Shown piece by piece: positions 13,765 through 23,267 of a stretch of DNA of 41,941 nt. Positions within the stretch are counted from its first letter, which is position 1; every line of letters starts with the position of its first letter. The translations under genes and the position numbers were made by a program. This DNA is from Trichloromonas sp034006665 (GTDB lineage Bacteria; Desulfobacterota; Desulfuromonadia; Desulfuromonadales; Trichloromonadaceae). The notes below the pieces were generated by a model. It made no database searches, was not told the origin of the DNA, and worked only from the letters and a program-made list of their open reading frames with translations. The stretch covers positions 1-41,941 of the forward strand of contig NZ_JAVESI010000032.1 of the NCBI RefSeq assembly GCF_034006665.1, written 5' to 3'.

Positions 13765-16239
13765 GTGGATAGCGACAAAACCCTGGTGGCCCTAGCCGGT
13801 CAACCCAATTGCGGCAAGTCCACGGTGTTCAACGCCTTGACCGGAGCCAGCCAGCATGTGGCGAATTACCCTGGCGTCACGGTGGACAAGATGACCGGCT
13901 GGTACAGCCATGACGGTCGCAAGGTCGAGGTGGTGGACCTGCCGGGCACCTACAGCCTGACCTCCTACTCTCCCGAAGAGCGGGTATCGCGGGACTTCAT
14001 CCTCCTTGAAAAGCCATCGGTTACAGTCAACGTCATAGACGCCTCCAATCTCAAGCGCTGTCTCTACTTGACCGTTCAGTTGCTGGAGATGGAGATACCG
14101 GTCATTCTCAATCTCAACATGATGGATGTCCTTCGCAACCGCGACATGAAAATCGACGTCGATGCGCTCTCCCGCCAGTTGGGCATTCCGGTGGTGCCTA
14201 CCTGCATGAAGTGTGGGCGGGGCAAACAGGAGATGCGTGACGCCATCGTGAGAACGGTGGCGGCGCTCCGGCCGGTTTCGACTCTGCATATCGACTATGG
14301 CGAAATGGAACCATTGTTGCGGGACATCATCGAGCGACTGTCGACGGAGAGCAGCCTGGCGGAACGTTATCCGCTGCGCTGGCTGGCCATCAAGCTTATG
14401 GAAGGCGACAGCGAGGTTCTGCAGGTGCTTCGCGGCAATTTGACCACCGCTGACGGGCTGATCGGCTTTATCGAATCGTCGCGGGTGGCCTTTGAGAAAG
14501 AGCAAAGCGAAAAGCCGGAGATGCATATTGCTCGGCACCGCTACCAGACGGCGGAAACCATCGCCAAAACCTGCCTGACCCTTCCGGTCGATGCCAAAAG
14601 GCCGCTGTCGGATAGAATAGACAGCCTGATCTGCCACCGCGTGTTTGGCCCAGTCGTCATGGTGGGTGTTATCTGGCTGCTCTACTATCTGGCCATAGTT
14701 CAGGGTTATCATGTCACCAACTACACTTGGCCCATTCTGGCCAAGCTGCGCATGCTGGCCGAAGCGCTGCTTCCTGAACCGGGTTTTATAGAGATCCCCC
14801 TGATTTGCTCTTTTACTTTGTGGGTAGTGGACAGCGCCAACGCTCTGCTCAATTACATCCCTATATTTTTTATCCTGTTCGGTCTCATCGCCATATTGGA
14901 AGACAGTGGTTACATGCCCCGCATGGCCTTTATCATGGATCGGCTGTTCAGCCGCTACGGCTTGCACGGCCAGTCCACCCTGCCCATGGTGCTGGGCGGC
15001 ATCTATGTCGGTGGATGTGCGGTGCCGGGGGTTATGTCCTGCAAAGGGATTCCCGATGAGCGTTCGCGGATGGCCACCATCCTGATCATTCCGCTGCTCA
15101 ACTGCCTGGCCAAGGTGCCTCTCTACGTTCTGTTGATCAACATCTATTTTGCTGCTCACAAGGGCTTGGCCATGTTTTTCATTTCCACCATCAGCTTGCT
15201 GCTGGTGCTGCCGGTCTCCAAGCTGCTCACAATGACCGTGCTTCGGGACAAAGGAACCTCTCCATTTGTCATGGAGATGCCACCCTATCACATCCCCTCC
15301 CTGCGCGGAGTCCTGGGTCGCGCCTTCGAGCGGGTCTGGCTGTTTATACGTAAGATCACTACCATCGTCGTCGCGGTTGCAGTGGTCATTTTTGTTCTGC
15401 TGCAATTTCCGGGCATCGGCGCCGAACGCATGGCTTATTACCATAGCCGGAAAGACGAGGCGGTAGCGGACTTCGCAAAAATAAACCGCAACACGCCTTA
15501 TGCCGAAGCCCTCGCTGGAGACGGGCTGATGGATCTGGTGCGCTATTGGGAGTCTTATAAAGACAAGAGGATGATTGCCAAAAGCTCCGCCGCAGTTGCC
15601 GGTCTAAACGCCGAATTCGAGGTACGCAACCCACTTTTTTTCCAACTGGTGCAGCCGAATGAGGACAGAGAGGCGAAAAAGGTCAACCGGGCCCTTAAAA
15701 AACTGGTCAAAGAACGCAAGGGTTTGTTGCGGTCGATGCGCAAGGAGCGCATCGACCGCAGCTTTCTGGGTATGGCCGGCAAGTGGCTGGAGCCCGCCAC
15801 CCAGTGGGCTGGGTTCAACTGGCGGGTCAATGTTGCCCTACTGAGCTCTCTGGCGGCTAAGGAAAGCAGCGTTGCCACCTTGGGCGCTCTTTACGAGCAG
15901 CAAAGCGATGGTGAAACCCTCGAAGAACGTATGGCCAAAAGTGAAGCGGGGTTTACCCCCCTGCACGCCCTGTCCTTGATGTTGTTCATGGTGCTTTATC
16001 CTCCCTGTCTGGCCACCGCCATGGCGGTCAAACTCCAGTCCGGTTCGGTGAAATGGATGCTGTTTTCCATCTGCTATCCGATGCTGCTGGGTATCACTAT
16101 CGCCTCACTGGTCTTTTCTCTCGGTCGTGCTCTGGGTCTTTCCGGGTTGCAAGCCATGTTTGGCTTTTACGGCATGGCCTTAACATTTACTCTGTTCATG
16201 GGTTTTTTCAGCAGCAAACAGAATCACACTCAACATTAG
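13765..16239 (+). CDS. feoB: Ferrous iron transporter FeoB
   Basis: This 824-residue protein has an N-terminal G-protein domain (P-loop GQPNCGKST near residue 12, DLPGTYSLTSYS near 58, NLNMMDV near 117) and a guanine-dissociation-inhibitor-like helical segment. The membrane part has the two Gate regions and conserved cysteines (GGCAVPGVMSCKGIPDER). A large charged insert of about 130 residues (about 555-690) lies between membrane segments. It imports Fe(II). The GTG at 13765 is chosen because it keeps the P-loop at the normal distance and has GAGGTGGGG upstream. No feoC follows; an IS1182-type element begins 23 bases after the stop. Confidence 0.95.
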   Translation: MDSDKTLVALAGQPNCGKSTVFNALTGASQHVANYPGVTVDKMTGWYSHDGRKVEVVDLPGTYSLTSYSPEERVSRDFILLEKPSVTVNVIDASNLKRCLYLTVQLLEMEIPVILNLNMMDVLRNRDMKIDVDALSRQLGIPVVPTCMKCGRGKQEMRDAIVRTVAALRPVSTLHIDYGEMEPLLRDIIERLSTESSLAERYPLRWLAIKLMEGDSEVLQVLRGNLTTADGLIGFIESSRVAFEKEQSEKPEMHIARHRYQTAETIAKTCLTLPVDAKRPLSDRIDSLICHRVFGPVVMVGVIWLLYYLAIVQGYHVTNYTWPILAKLRMLAEALLPEPGFIEIPLICSFTLWVVDSANALLNYIPIFFILFGLIAILEDSGYMPRMAFIMDRLFSRYGLHGQSTLPMVLGGIYVGGCAVPGVMSCKGIPDERSRMATILIIPLLNCLAKVPLYVLLINIYFAAHKGLAMFFISTISLLLVLPVSKLLTMTVLRDKGTSPFVMEMPPYHIPSLRGVLGRAFERVWLFIRKITTIVVAVAVVIFVLLQFPGIGAERMAYYHSRKDEAVADFAKINRNTPYAEALAGDGLMDLVRYWESYKDKRMIAKSSAAVAGLNAEFEVRNPLFFQLVQPNEDREAKKVNRALKKLVKERKGLLRSMRKERIDRSFLGMAGKWLEPATQWAGFNWRVNVALLSSLAAKESSVATLGALYEQQSDGETLEERMAKSEAGFTPLHALSLMLFMVLYPPCLATAMAVKLQSGSVKWMLFSICYPMLLGITIASLVFSLGRALGLSGLQAMFGFYGMALTFTLFMGFFSSKQNHTQH

Positions 16240-16261
16240 AAGGTCCAAGTCATGCGCAAAT

Positions 16262-17844
16262 CTAGGAGCCTGCCGGTCTAAGCCAAGTTGCCTCGGATCG
16301 GCAGGACCGTTGATGATGAAAATCATCATTGGCAGTCTTGTCCGACTGCTCAAATTGACTTTTAACTCGTCGTTTTGACGACAAAAACAGAAGCCCCGGC
16401 CGGTTTTAGGCCATTAGGGCATGTAACCGCTTCAGATTCCAGGCCATGCATACCAGGTTCCATTCACCGCGAACGGATTCCACCCCGCGAAGGAGGAACT
16501 GACGGAATCCCATGACTGCCTTGATGAGGCCGAACACCGGCTCGACCGTGCATTTTCGTTTGGCATAAAGAGTTCGGCCCGCCTGAGTCTGTAACCGATA
16601 CTTCATCGTTTCGACCGCATCGGCGGTCTCGGCTAAGGGGGCAGGTTCGGAGAAACGCTCTTTAATACTCGGGTAATGTTTGTCGCGATGGGCGCTGATG
16701 AAGGGAAGAATTTGTTCTCCCTGGCAGCTCTCGACGTTGGCTTGGCTGAAGTACCCGGCATCGGCCAGCAGGCTGTTCACCGTCCCCAGTTGAGCGGGGA
16801 GGGTTTTTAATGCTTCAAGGGCGGGTGCGATTTCCAGTTTGTCATTGGGGTTCTGGCTGAGGTGTTGGCCAACAATTAGCATGGTTTCAATATCGACACT
16901 GGCCTTAAGCGTTGTAGCACTGCTCAAAGCCACCACCGGAGACCGGCATGATCCGTGATTCGTCATCGGTGAGATTGACTTGGTCTTTGTCCCTCGGCCT
17001 CGGAACGGGCTGCTTGGGCTGTTTGCCGCCGGGCTTCTTGCCGGTGGCTCGTTCTTTCGCCTTGCGTTCGGCCAGTTTGTTTTCGTACTCGGCCTGCTCC
17101 TCGGCGTGATGTTCCGCGGCCCGGCGTTCGATTTCAGCCTTGGCTTGAGCGATGGCGCTCAGGCGTTCTTCGCGACGCTTCAGTTCGGCGGGGATGTCCA
17201 GACCGTCCGGCAACTCGCTGTTATCGGCCTCTTCGGCCTGTTGTAACAGCTCTTTGACTTCAGCCTTGAGCTGAGCCTCGAGCTGGACGGCGTATTTCCA
17301 ACTCAGAGCCCGATGCTTGGAGGCATTGGCCTTGATCTTGGTGCCGTCGAGACTGACTTTGCCGAGCTTCAGGCAGCCCATCTGCTGGGCGATCAGGAGA
17401 ATCTGAACAAACAGCGGTTCCAGCAAGGAGAGAAACCGCTTGCGAAACGTCGAAATGGTGTCGTGGTCGGGATGATCGTTTGCGGCGATATAGCGAAAAG
17501 CGACGGAATCATAGGTCGCTTGCTCCAGTTTACGGCTGGAGAAAACCCCCGTTGCATAGCCGTAGAACAACAGCGCCAGCAAGATCTCGGGATGATGGGC
17601 CTTGGAACCGCGACCGGCATAGGCAGATTTGATCGCGGTCAGGTCGAGCTGTCCGACGATCTCGACCACAAATCGGGCCAGATGCCCTTCGGGCAGCCAA
17701 TCCTCCATCGATGGCGGCAGCAGGAAGAGCGTGTCTCGATCAACTTGGCGGAAGATATCACTCATGGAAACGTCACCTTCGCAGGGATTTTCAACTCCCG
17801 GCGAGTTTATCATTTTACGGACCAAAAGTCCGACAGACTGCTAG
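16262..17844 (-). mobile_element. IS1182-family insertion sequence with CTAG ends
   Basis: The element is bounded by CTAG at 16262-16265 and 17841-17844. The inward ends are CTAGGAGCCTGCCGGTCT and CTAGCAGTCTGTCGGACT, which match at 14 of 18 positions, giving the terminal inverted repeats. It holds one disrupted transposase gene on the minus strand. It sits between feoB and cbiJ, and the right CTAG supplies the TAG stop codon of cbiJ. The same ends are found on the MITE-like unit at 4519-4662. Confidence 0.8.
16406..17765 (-). pseudogene. IS1182-family transposase, nonsense plus frameshift
   Basis: The N-terminal part (start 17765, MSDIFRQVDRDTLFLLPPSM, with AAGGTGA upstream) has the DUF772-type domain. 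It includes SLDGTKIKANASKH and a long charged linker, and ends GGGFEQCYNA at a TAA at about 16905. The C-terminal part continues in another frame as ASVDIETMLIVGQHLSQNPN, then ADAGYFSQANVE and CTVEPVFGLIKAVMGFRQF. The junction reads GCT-TAA-G-GCC-AGT where GCT-CAA-GCC-AGT is expected: a CAA to TAA change plus one extra G. The transposase is therefore doubly inactivated. Confidence 0.8.
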
Positions 17845-18629
17845 GGGCGGGAGGGGTTAAGCTTGGATAACAAAAGCTCAGCCTCTACCAGCAAACTGGC
17901 TGCTTTGGTAAAGGTATGACATCCATTATGAACCGAATCAGGCTGCCGGATCATCACCACCATAACTTCTTCCGTTGCGGCCGCTTTAAGTTTTTCTTCG
18001 ACCCCGCCGCAGATACCGCTGTCTTTACTGACCATTACGCCGATTCCAAGTCGGCGCAGCAGATCACGGTTCTGCTCGACGCTGAAGGGACCACGCGCGA
18101 AAATGCACGCCTTTTTCGCAAGCCCTGCTGCTTCGCAGGCCGCCTCTGACTCGGCATGGGGAAGCACTCTGGCGTACAGGGGAAGACTGCGCGCTTTTGT
18201 TGTTGCAACATAAGGTTCAAGGTTGCGTGAGCCGGTGGTCAGCAAGATCGTTTTGTCGAAGGACGCTGCGAGCTTGGCTGCCTCTTCGTGACTGTCCACA
18301 TAATATAGCCCCTGTCCAGAAGCACTCAGGGAGGCGCGCCGGTAACAGAGACAGGGAATACGCGTCAAACTGGCGACTTGGGCAACGGTTGTATGAAGTT
18401 GTTCCGCAAAAGGGTGCCCAGCATCAACAAGCAGCCGGATGGCCATCTTTTTCACCAAGGCCAGCATGGCGATCTCATCCAGTCGACCACGAATATGTTC
18501 GATCAACGGGTGGCTGCCTACATTCAGTGGCACATCCGTCGCTGTCGACACCAGTACCGGTTGGCCCAAGCTGGCCAGGGCGGTTGCTAGCTCAGCTGTT
18601 TCTCCAGTGCCGCCGAACAGCAGAATCAC
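17841..18629 (-). CDS. cbiJ: Precorrin-6A / cobalt-precorrin-6A reductase
   Basis: This 262-residue NADPH-dependent reductase of the CobK/CbiJ family begins ILLFGGTGETAELATALA and has RLLVDAGHPFAEQLH near residue 70. It also has VMVSKDSGICGGVEEKLKAA (about residues 210-229). It reduces the macrocycle of cobalt-precorrin-6A. The start is GTG at 18629, overlapping the cbiH stop as GTGA. It is the last gene of the cobalamin run, and its TAG stop lies in the CTAG bordering the IS1182 element. Confidence 0.88.
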   Translation of the reverse strand: MILLFGGTGETAELATALASLGQPVLVSTATDVPLNVGSHPLIEHIRGRLDEIAMLALVKKMAIRLLVDAGHPFAEQLHTTVAQVASLTRIPCLCYRRASLSASGQGLYYVDSHEEAAKLAASFDKTILLTTGSRNLEPYVATTKARSLPLYARVLPHAESEAACEAAGLAKKACIFARGPFSVEQNRDLLRRLGIGVMVSKDSGICGGVEEKLKAAATEEVMVVMIRQPDSVHNGCHTFTKAASLLVEAELLLSKLNPSRP

Positions 18630-19417
18630 AATCCATAGCCCCGCGGCGTGACCATCCGCCTGCCAATCAAGCAGGTCGTGCTGTTGCCGATGATCACCAG
18701 CGAACTCATCCCGATCTTCTCACCAAGAAAGTGTCCCAGGTCACTGAAAACTAGGGTCTCCGTTCCCTCTCCGATAGAAGTAACTATGCCGACCGGTGTG
18801 GTTTCAGGCCGATGACGCAGGAAAATCTCGGCAGCCTGTTCCAGTTGCAGAACCCGCTTTTTGCTGCGCGGGTTGTACAGGGAAACAACCATGTCGGCGG
18901 CGGCGACCGCTTCCAAGCGTTTGACAATCGTTCCCCAGGAGATCAGCAGGTCGCTCAGACTGATGATGGCTGAATCGAGCATCAGCGGTGCACCCAGCCG
19001 CGCAGCTGCTGCTGAGGCGGCAGTCACACCCGGAACCACTTCGATGGGAATCTCGATCTTTTGAGCTGCGGCAATCTCCATGGCCAGCCCGGCCATGCCA
19101 TAAATCCCGGCATCGCCAGAGGACACCAGCGCTACGTTTCGTCCTTGGGCCGCCTGTTCCAAGGCATAACGGCAGCGTTGCAGTTCCTGGCGCATGCCGG
19201 ACGTGTACAGCTCCTGGTCGGAGTAGAGATCGGCGAGAGAGTCAACATAAGGGGTGTAGCCGACAACCAGCGAACAGGCGGCGATAGACTGCTCGGCACG
19301 CCGGGTCCGATCCAGCGGATTGCCGGGGCCTATGCCAATGACGAACAGTTTTCCCTGGCCACTGCGACGGTGATCCCGTCCAGAGCCTGCTTTTGTACGA
19401 TTAATGATGTCCTCCAT
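18626..19417 (-). CDS. cbiH: Cobalt-factor III / precorrin-3B C17-methyltransferase
   Basis: This SAM-dependent tetrapyrrole methylase has KLFVIGIGPGNPLDRTRRAE near residues 23-42, VVGYTPYVDSL and VALVSSGDAGIYGMAGLAME. EVVPGVTAASAAAARLGAPL and IVIGNSTTCLIGRRMVTPRGYG follow; these are characteristic of CobJ/CbiH. It carries out ring contraction with C17 methylation. The ATG at 19417 gives an unusual 22-residue leader and an 88-base overlap with cbiG. The true start may be an alternative codon near 19350, so the 5' boundary is uncertain. Confidence 0.9.
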   Translation of the reverse strand: MEDIINRTKAGSGRDHRRSGQGKLFVIGIGPGNPLDRTRRAEQSIAACSLVVGYTPYVDSLADLYSDQELYTSGMRQELQRCRYALEQAAQGRNVALVSSGDAGIYGMAGLAMEIAAAQKIEIPIEVVPGVTAASAAAARLGAPLMLDSAIISLSDLLISWGTIVKRLEAVAAADMVVSLYNPRSKKRVLQLEQAAEIFLRHRPETTPVGIVTSIGEGTETLVFSDLGHFLGEKIGMSSLVIIGNSTTCLIGRRMVTPRGYGL

Positions 19418-20109
19418 CCAGCCAGCAGTGCCGCCGGTTCAGCAACGGCGGGCAAGCCGACATTCCGCTCAACGAATTCAGAGCTGCTAAAATCAAAATG
19501 GCATGCGCGGATCGCGTCTCCCGGGATGATCCGCAGAGGAATATCAAGCTGTTCAGCGGCTGCTATAAGGCCTGCTTCATCCGCTTTGACACTGGCGGTT
19601 GCAATATAACGAACCCGGTCTATAGCGAGCTGACGGTCAGCGAGTACCTTCTCAACGGCAGCGATGATCGCTTGCGATTCTTTTCCGCGCCGACAACCGA
19701 CGCCGACGATCAGATCTTTAACCGCTTCTGTGGTCGTGGTGATGACCGGTTTAGCATCGATGATGTTAGCGATCCGAATAGCCAACGCATTAGCACCCCC
19801 TTCGTGCCCGCTGAGCAGACTGATAACATGACGCCCTCCGACATCCGCGACGACGATTGCCGGATCCTTGTATTTACTGTCCGGACAACCGGTTAAGGAA
19901 CGAACGACAACACCGCAGGGAGCGATATAGATCAGTCCATCAAACTTCGGGAAAAGCCGGGGAGTCAACTCCATCACGCGTGAAAAAGAGATCACGTCTT
20001 CAGCATTCACAGAATCATGAAGATAGATCTCTAGCTGGGCCATGTCCTGTTGCAGTTGGCGGCAGATTTTCAACCCCTGTGACGAGAAAGTGATCGCAGC
20101 GAGTCTCAT
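19330..20109 (-). CDS. cbiG: Cobalt-precorrin-5A hydrolase, short form
   Basis: This 259-residue CbiG has the N-terminal domain (FDGLIYIAPCGVVVRSLTG, ADVGGRHVISLLSGHEGGAN) and the C-terminal domain (VGVGCRRGKESQAIIAAV, ATASVKADEAGLIAAAEQL). It lacks most of the middle domain found in longer homologs of about 350 residues. CbiG opens the lactone of cobalt-precorrin-5A and releases acetaldehyde. The start overlaps the cbiF stop as ATGA. Confidence 0.9.
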   Translation of the reverse strand: MRLAAITFSSQGLKICRQLQQDMAQLEIYLHDSVNAEDVISFSRVMELTPRLFPKFDGLIYIAPCGVVVRSLTGCPDSKYKDPAIVVADVGGRHVISLLSGHEGGANALAIRIANIIDAKPVITTTTEAVKDLIVGVGCRRGKESQAIIAAVEKVLADRQLAIDRVRYIATASVKADEAGLIAAAEQLDIPLRIIPGDAIRACHFDFSSSEFVERNVGLPAVAEPAALLAGWRTSLIVQKQALDGITVAVARENCSSLA

Positions 20110-20864
20110 TGACCTTCCCCCTGACGATAACCATGGGTGAAATGACGATGGTAGAGTTTTGAGACCGGGATATCACGTGACAATGCCTGACCCACAACGA
20201 TCATCGCGGTTTTGCGAATAGCTGCCGTTGCAACTTTGGCGGCGATATCCTTGAGCGTTCCGCGAACAATCTGCTGGTCAGGCCATGAGGCGTGAAAAAC
20301 AATGGCTGCCGGGCACTCTTCGCCATAAAAGCGCGCCAGATTTTTGGCCACTTCGTCCATTTTATGGACGGAAAGAAACAGACACAGGGTCGAACGACTT
20401 TGAGCCAGCACCTCCAGTTTTTCCTTTTCAGGCATCGGGGTCCGTCCGGAGGTACGGCTTAAGATGATCGTTTGCGAAACTTCCGGTGCCGTCAGTTCGG
20501 TACTCAGTGCAGCAGCTGCGGCCTGAAAAGAACTAACCCCCGGAACAACCTCATAGTCAATGCCGAGGCGATCAAGACTGTTCATCTGCTCGCGGATGGC
20601 ACCGTAGATCGAAGGGTCGCCGGTATGCAGTCGGACCAGATCTTCCTGCTCATCTCTGGCCTGAATGAAGACCTCCTCCATCTCTTCCAGAGTCATCCCC
20701 GCAGAATCGTAAAGTTTGGTTGTTTCAGCACACTCAGTGACAACATCGGGACTGACAAGAGAACCGGCATAAATACAGTACTTGCAGCTTTTCAATAAAC
20801 GCTGTGCCTTGAGTGTCAGCAACTCCGGATCCCCGGGGCCGGCACCGACAAAATAAACTTTCAT
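20106..20864 (-). CDS. cbiF: Cobalt-precorrin-4 C11-methyltransferase
   Basis: This 252-residue SAM-dependent tetrapyrrole methylase has VYFVGAGPGDPELLTLKAQR at the N-terminus, YAGSLVSPDVV and VRLHTGDPSIYGAIREQMN. VVPGVSSFQAAAAALSTELT and PAAIVFHASWPDQQIVRGTL follow. These are the CbiF/CobM signatures. It methylates C11 of cobalt-precorrin-4. The start overlaps the stop of the upstream methylase gene as ATGA. Confidence 0.93.
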   Translation of the reverse strand: MKVYFVGAGPGDPELLTLKAQRLLKSCKYCIYAGSLVSPDVVTECAETTKLYDSAGMTLEEMEEVFIQARDEQEDLVRLHTGDPSIYGAIREQMNSLDRLGIDYEVVPGVSSFQAAAAALSTELTAPEVSQTIILSRTSGRTPMPEKEKLEVLAQSRSTLCLFLSVHKMDEVAKNLARFYGEECPAAIVFHASWPDQQIVRGTLKDIAAKVATAAIRKTAMIVVGQALSRDIPVSKLYHRHFTHGYRQGEGQ

Positions 20865-21586
20865 TGTTCTCCATTTTGGTTGTGAACAAGGATAATCGCC
20901 AGGTTGCCAGTCTTTGCCTCGGCTCCGCGCAGGTTGCGCAGATCGATCTCAACATGTTGCTCCGGCAACCCGGCTCGCGCGACAAAAACAGAGTGTTCGA
21001 TCAGTCCTTTGTCCTCCAAGAGATTGATGATCTGCGGCAGATGGCGGCCGATCTTCATCAACACCAGGGTTCCGCCTCGTTCGATGGCTGTTTGAACCTC
21101 TGCCAGAGCAGTGACGCTGGGAATAATGGTGACCGGCAAGGTTCCCTCCCCGACGGCAAAAGAGGTCAAAGCGGCGCAATGCGCATAGGCACTGACCCCT
21201 GGAACGATGTCGATGGGAATGTCCGGCCATTGCTTGCGCAGCGCTCTGATCAGGTAGATCGCGGTGGAGAAAAGCAGAGGATCTCCCAGCGTTACGAACA
21301 GGGCATCTTCACCTCGACGCAGTCGCTCTATGATCTGCCGTGCCGTTGCCTGCCAGTGCCGTTGTCGCGTGGCCGAGCTTTCCCCGAGAGAGAATTCAAC
21401 CTTGAAGATCATGCAGTCCTGCCCCGCATACCGCCTGACAGCCTCTTCCACCCATGTCTGACTGGTCAGGCGGGAAAAGGGAACATAGACCAGCGTCGCC
21501 AGGCGCAACAGGTTGACAGCCCGCAGGGTCAGTAGATCCGGATCTCCCGGCCCCAGTCCGACGGCATGAAAAGTGCCCGAATTCAT
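20861..21586 (-). CDS. cbiL: Precorrin-2 C20-methyltransferase-type protein, second copy
   Basis: This 241-residue SAM-dependent methylase of the CbiL/CobI type has FHAVGLGPGDPDLLTLRAVN, VYVPFSRL and LFVTLGDPLLFSTAIYL. DIVPGVSAYAHCAALTSFAV and VLMKIGRHLPQIINLLEDKG follow, the last of which is typical of C20-methyltransferases. It lies between cbiE and cbiF with ATGA overlaps at both ends. A second protein of the same type is encoded at 23267-24058. This copy is closer to the canonical CbiL pattern in its N-terminal and VLMK motifs, so I judge it the likelier true C20 enzyme. Confidence 0.82.
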   Translation of the reverse strand: MNSGTFHAVGLGPGDPDLLTLRAVNLLRLATLVYVPFSRLTSQTWVEEAVRRYAGQDCMIFKVEFSLGESSATRQRHWQATARQIIERLRRGEDALFVTLGDPLLFSTAIYLIRALRKQWPDIPIDIVPGVSAYAHCAALTSFAVGEGTLPVTIIPSVTALAEVQTAIERGGTLVLMKIGRHLPQIINLLEDKGLIEHSVFVARAGLPEQHVEIDLRNLRGAEAKTGNLAIILVHNQNGEQ

Positions 21587-22215
21587 CCCAAAAGTCCTTC
21601 TTTGAGCAGGAACAGGATCGTCCGCGACGGCAGCTCCGTCATCCTCAGCTCGGTGCTGTCCGCAAAATAGTGGATGCGTTCATTCTTCAGGGAGAGGTTT
21701 TCGCAACTGACGACCATATAATTCTCCGGCAGTTTATCCCACTGCTCGGCAACCCAGGCAACCGCCTGACTGCAACCCGCTAAAATGGCTGTCTTGTCTG
21801 AGTCGGCTAGTCGCTCACTGCTGATTTCCGGCAGGTGGCCGTGAGCACTGAGAATAAGCAGATTGTCCCAGCGCAGCATCAGCCGGGCACAGGCCAATTG
21901 CAGGGAACTGATCCCGGGGATGACCCGGCAATTGTCACGCCCGAACCGTTCGATAACCAGTCGTGCCAGGCTGAACAGACCGGGATCACCGCTGACCAGG
22001 ATACAGACACGCTGGTCGGTCAGTTTTTCAAATTGGTCGAGCACCCTGTTCATCGACCCTTCCACGACGATTCTGCTCTCTGTACCGGGTGGAAACAGGG
22101 CGAGCAGGTGCTCCGTTCCCACCAGCAGTTCAGCTTGATCGATGATTTTTGTTGCCACGGGGTTCAGGTAATCGGGATGCCCTGGTCCGCAGCCGACAAT
22201 GTGGATTGGGTTCAT
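21583..22215 (-). CDS. cbiE: Cobalt-precorrin-7 C5-methyltransferase
   Basis: This protein of about 210 residues from ATG 22215 starts MNPIHIVGCGPGHPDYLNPV. It has VLVSGDPGLFSLARLVIERF-type and CRVIPGISSLQLACARL segments and LSAHGH. It is a stand-alone CbiE; the CbiT domain, often fused or adjacent, is absent. A longer frame reaches further upstream, but the chosen ATG overlaps the cbiD stop as ATGA and places the GCGPG motif at the proper N-terminal position. Confidence 0.87.
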   Translation of the reverse strand: MNPIHIVGCGPGHPDYLNPVATKIIDQAELLVGTEHLLALFPPGTESRIVVEGSMNRVLDQFEKLTDQRVCILVSGDPGLFSLARLVIERFGRDNCRVIPGISSLQLACARLMLRWDNLLILSAHGHLPEISSERLADSDKTAILAGCSQAVAWVAEQWDKLPENYMVVSCENLSLKNERIHYFADSTELRMTELPSRTILFLLKEGLLG

Positions 22216-23267
22216 GTTTTGCTCCAGGTGGAGAAGTCTCCACGGCGACCGAGAATCTCTCCCTGCAGATTGATCAACACCAGCGCCAGTGACTGGATAC
22301 CTGGATAGCAAGCACTGATTTTACTGTGAATCCGCTCTGCCAGCAGATCACCAAGCCGGTTCCGTTCCGGCCTTTGCAGCGCGCTCATGAACAATTCCTC
22401 GACCGTATTGATTTCGCTGCTCACTGTCAAGGAGAGCTGTTTCCCCAAGGCAGCGATATAGGGAACCGCACTTTGCGATTGCGCCGAATGCGTTTGCCAC
22501 TGCTCCATGGCAAGTTTGCCGAGTTTGCCCGAATGGCCGACAATGAGAACATGTTTAACGGAATACTTCTCTACCTCTCCGAGCACGAAGCCCCATTCGT
22601 TGCTGACATCAATAACCTGTTCCGCATTGACGCTAAAGTGTTGCAATGCCGCCTTGTGTCCCATGTTGCCGGGGACCAGAACCAGATCTTTCAGTTTGGC
22701 GGCGGCAGCGATGTCGAGGGCGCATTTGAGTGCATCTCGCAGAGCTGGGGCACTGAACGGCCTCACCCGCCCAGTGGTCCCGAGGATCGAGATGCCACCA
22801 ACGATCCCCAGGCGGGGATTAAAGGTTTTCCGCGCCAACTCCTGTCCGGCCGGGATCGAAACCGTGACGTCGAAACCGCGCGGGCTGACTTCAGCGAGAG
22901 CCTGCACGATCATGTTTCTTGGTCCGGGGTTGATGGCCGGCTCTCCTGGGGGAACGGCCAAGCCGGGCTTGGTGACCGTTCCCACGCCGGGCCCGGCAAA
23001 GAAACGCACCGCGTCCATCTGATTGTAACGGATCTGGACAATAACATCGTTGCCATCAGTCACATCCGGATCGTCACCGGCATATTTTACGGTAATCGCG
23101 CGTGCCGTTTCAGCGTCGGCGTCCAGAATTCGCACGGCATGGATCAGACGATCACCATCCGGCAAGGGGATTTCAACCTCACCCGGTTCGACTCCCTCGA
23201 CCAGTTTCAGGGCTGCCGCTTTGGCCGCCAGCGCTGCGCAGGATCCGGTGGTGATCCCCCATTTCAT
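22212..23267 (-). CDS. cbiD: Cobalt-precorrin-5B C1-methyltransferase
   Basis: This 351-residue CbiD begins KWGITTGSCAALAAKAAAL. It has AGDDPDVTDGNDVIVQIRYN, GVGTVTKPGLAVPPGEPAIN and GGISILGTTGRVRPFSAPAL, all conserved in CbiD, plus HVLIVGHSGKLGKLAMEQW. It methylates C1 in the anaerobic pathway and is diagnostic for the cobalt-early route. The start overlaps the preceding stop as TGATG. Confidence 0.94.
   Translation of the reverse strand: MKWGITTGSCAALAAKAAALKLVEGVEPGEVEIPLPDGDRLIHAVRILDADAETARAITVKYAGDDPDVTDGNDVIVQIRYNQMDAVRFFAGPGVGTVTKPGLAVPPGEPAINPGPRNMIVQALAEVSPRGFDVTVSIPAGQELARKTFNPRLGIVGGISILGTTGRVRPFSAPALRDALKCALDIAAAAKLKDLVLVPGNMGHKAALQHFSVNAEQVIDVSNEWGFVLGEVEKYSVKHVLIVGHSGKLGKLAMEQWQTHSAQSQSAVPYIAALGKQLSLTVSSEINTVEELFMSALQRPERNRLGDLLAERIHSKISACYPGIQSLALVLINLQGEILGRRGDFSTWSKT

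Noticed and set aside
13792..15444. 550-codon open frame antisense to feoB
   Set aside because: It lies wholly within feoB on the opposite strand, is rich in His/Gln/Asp as expected from the reverse of a membrane protein gene, and has no recognised domain.
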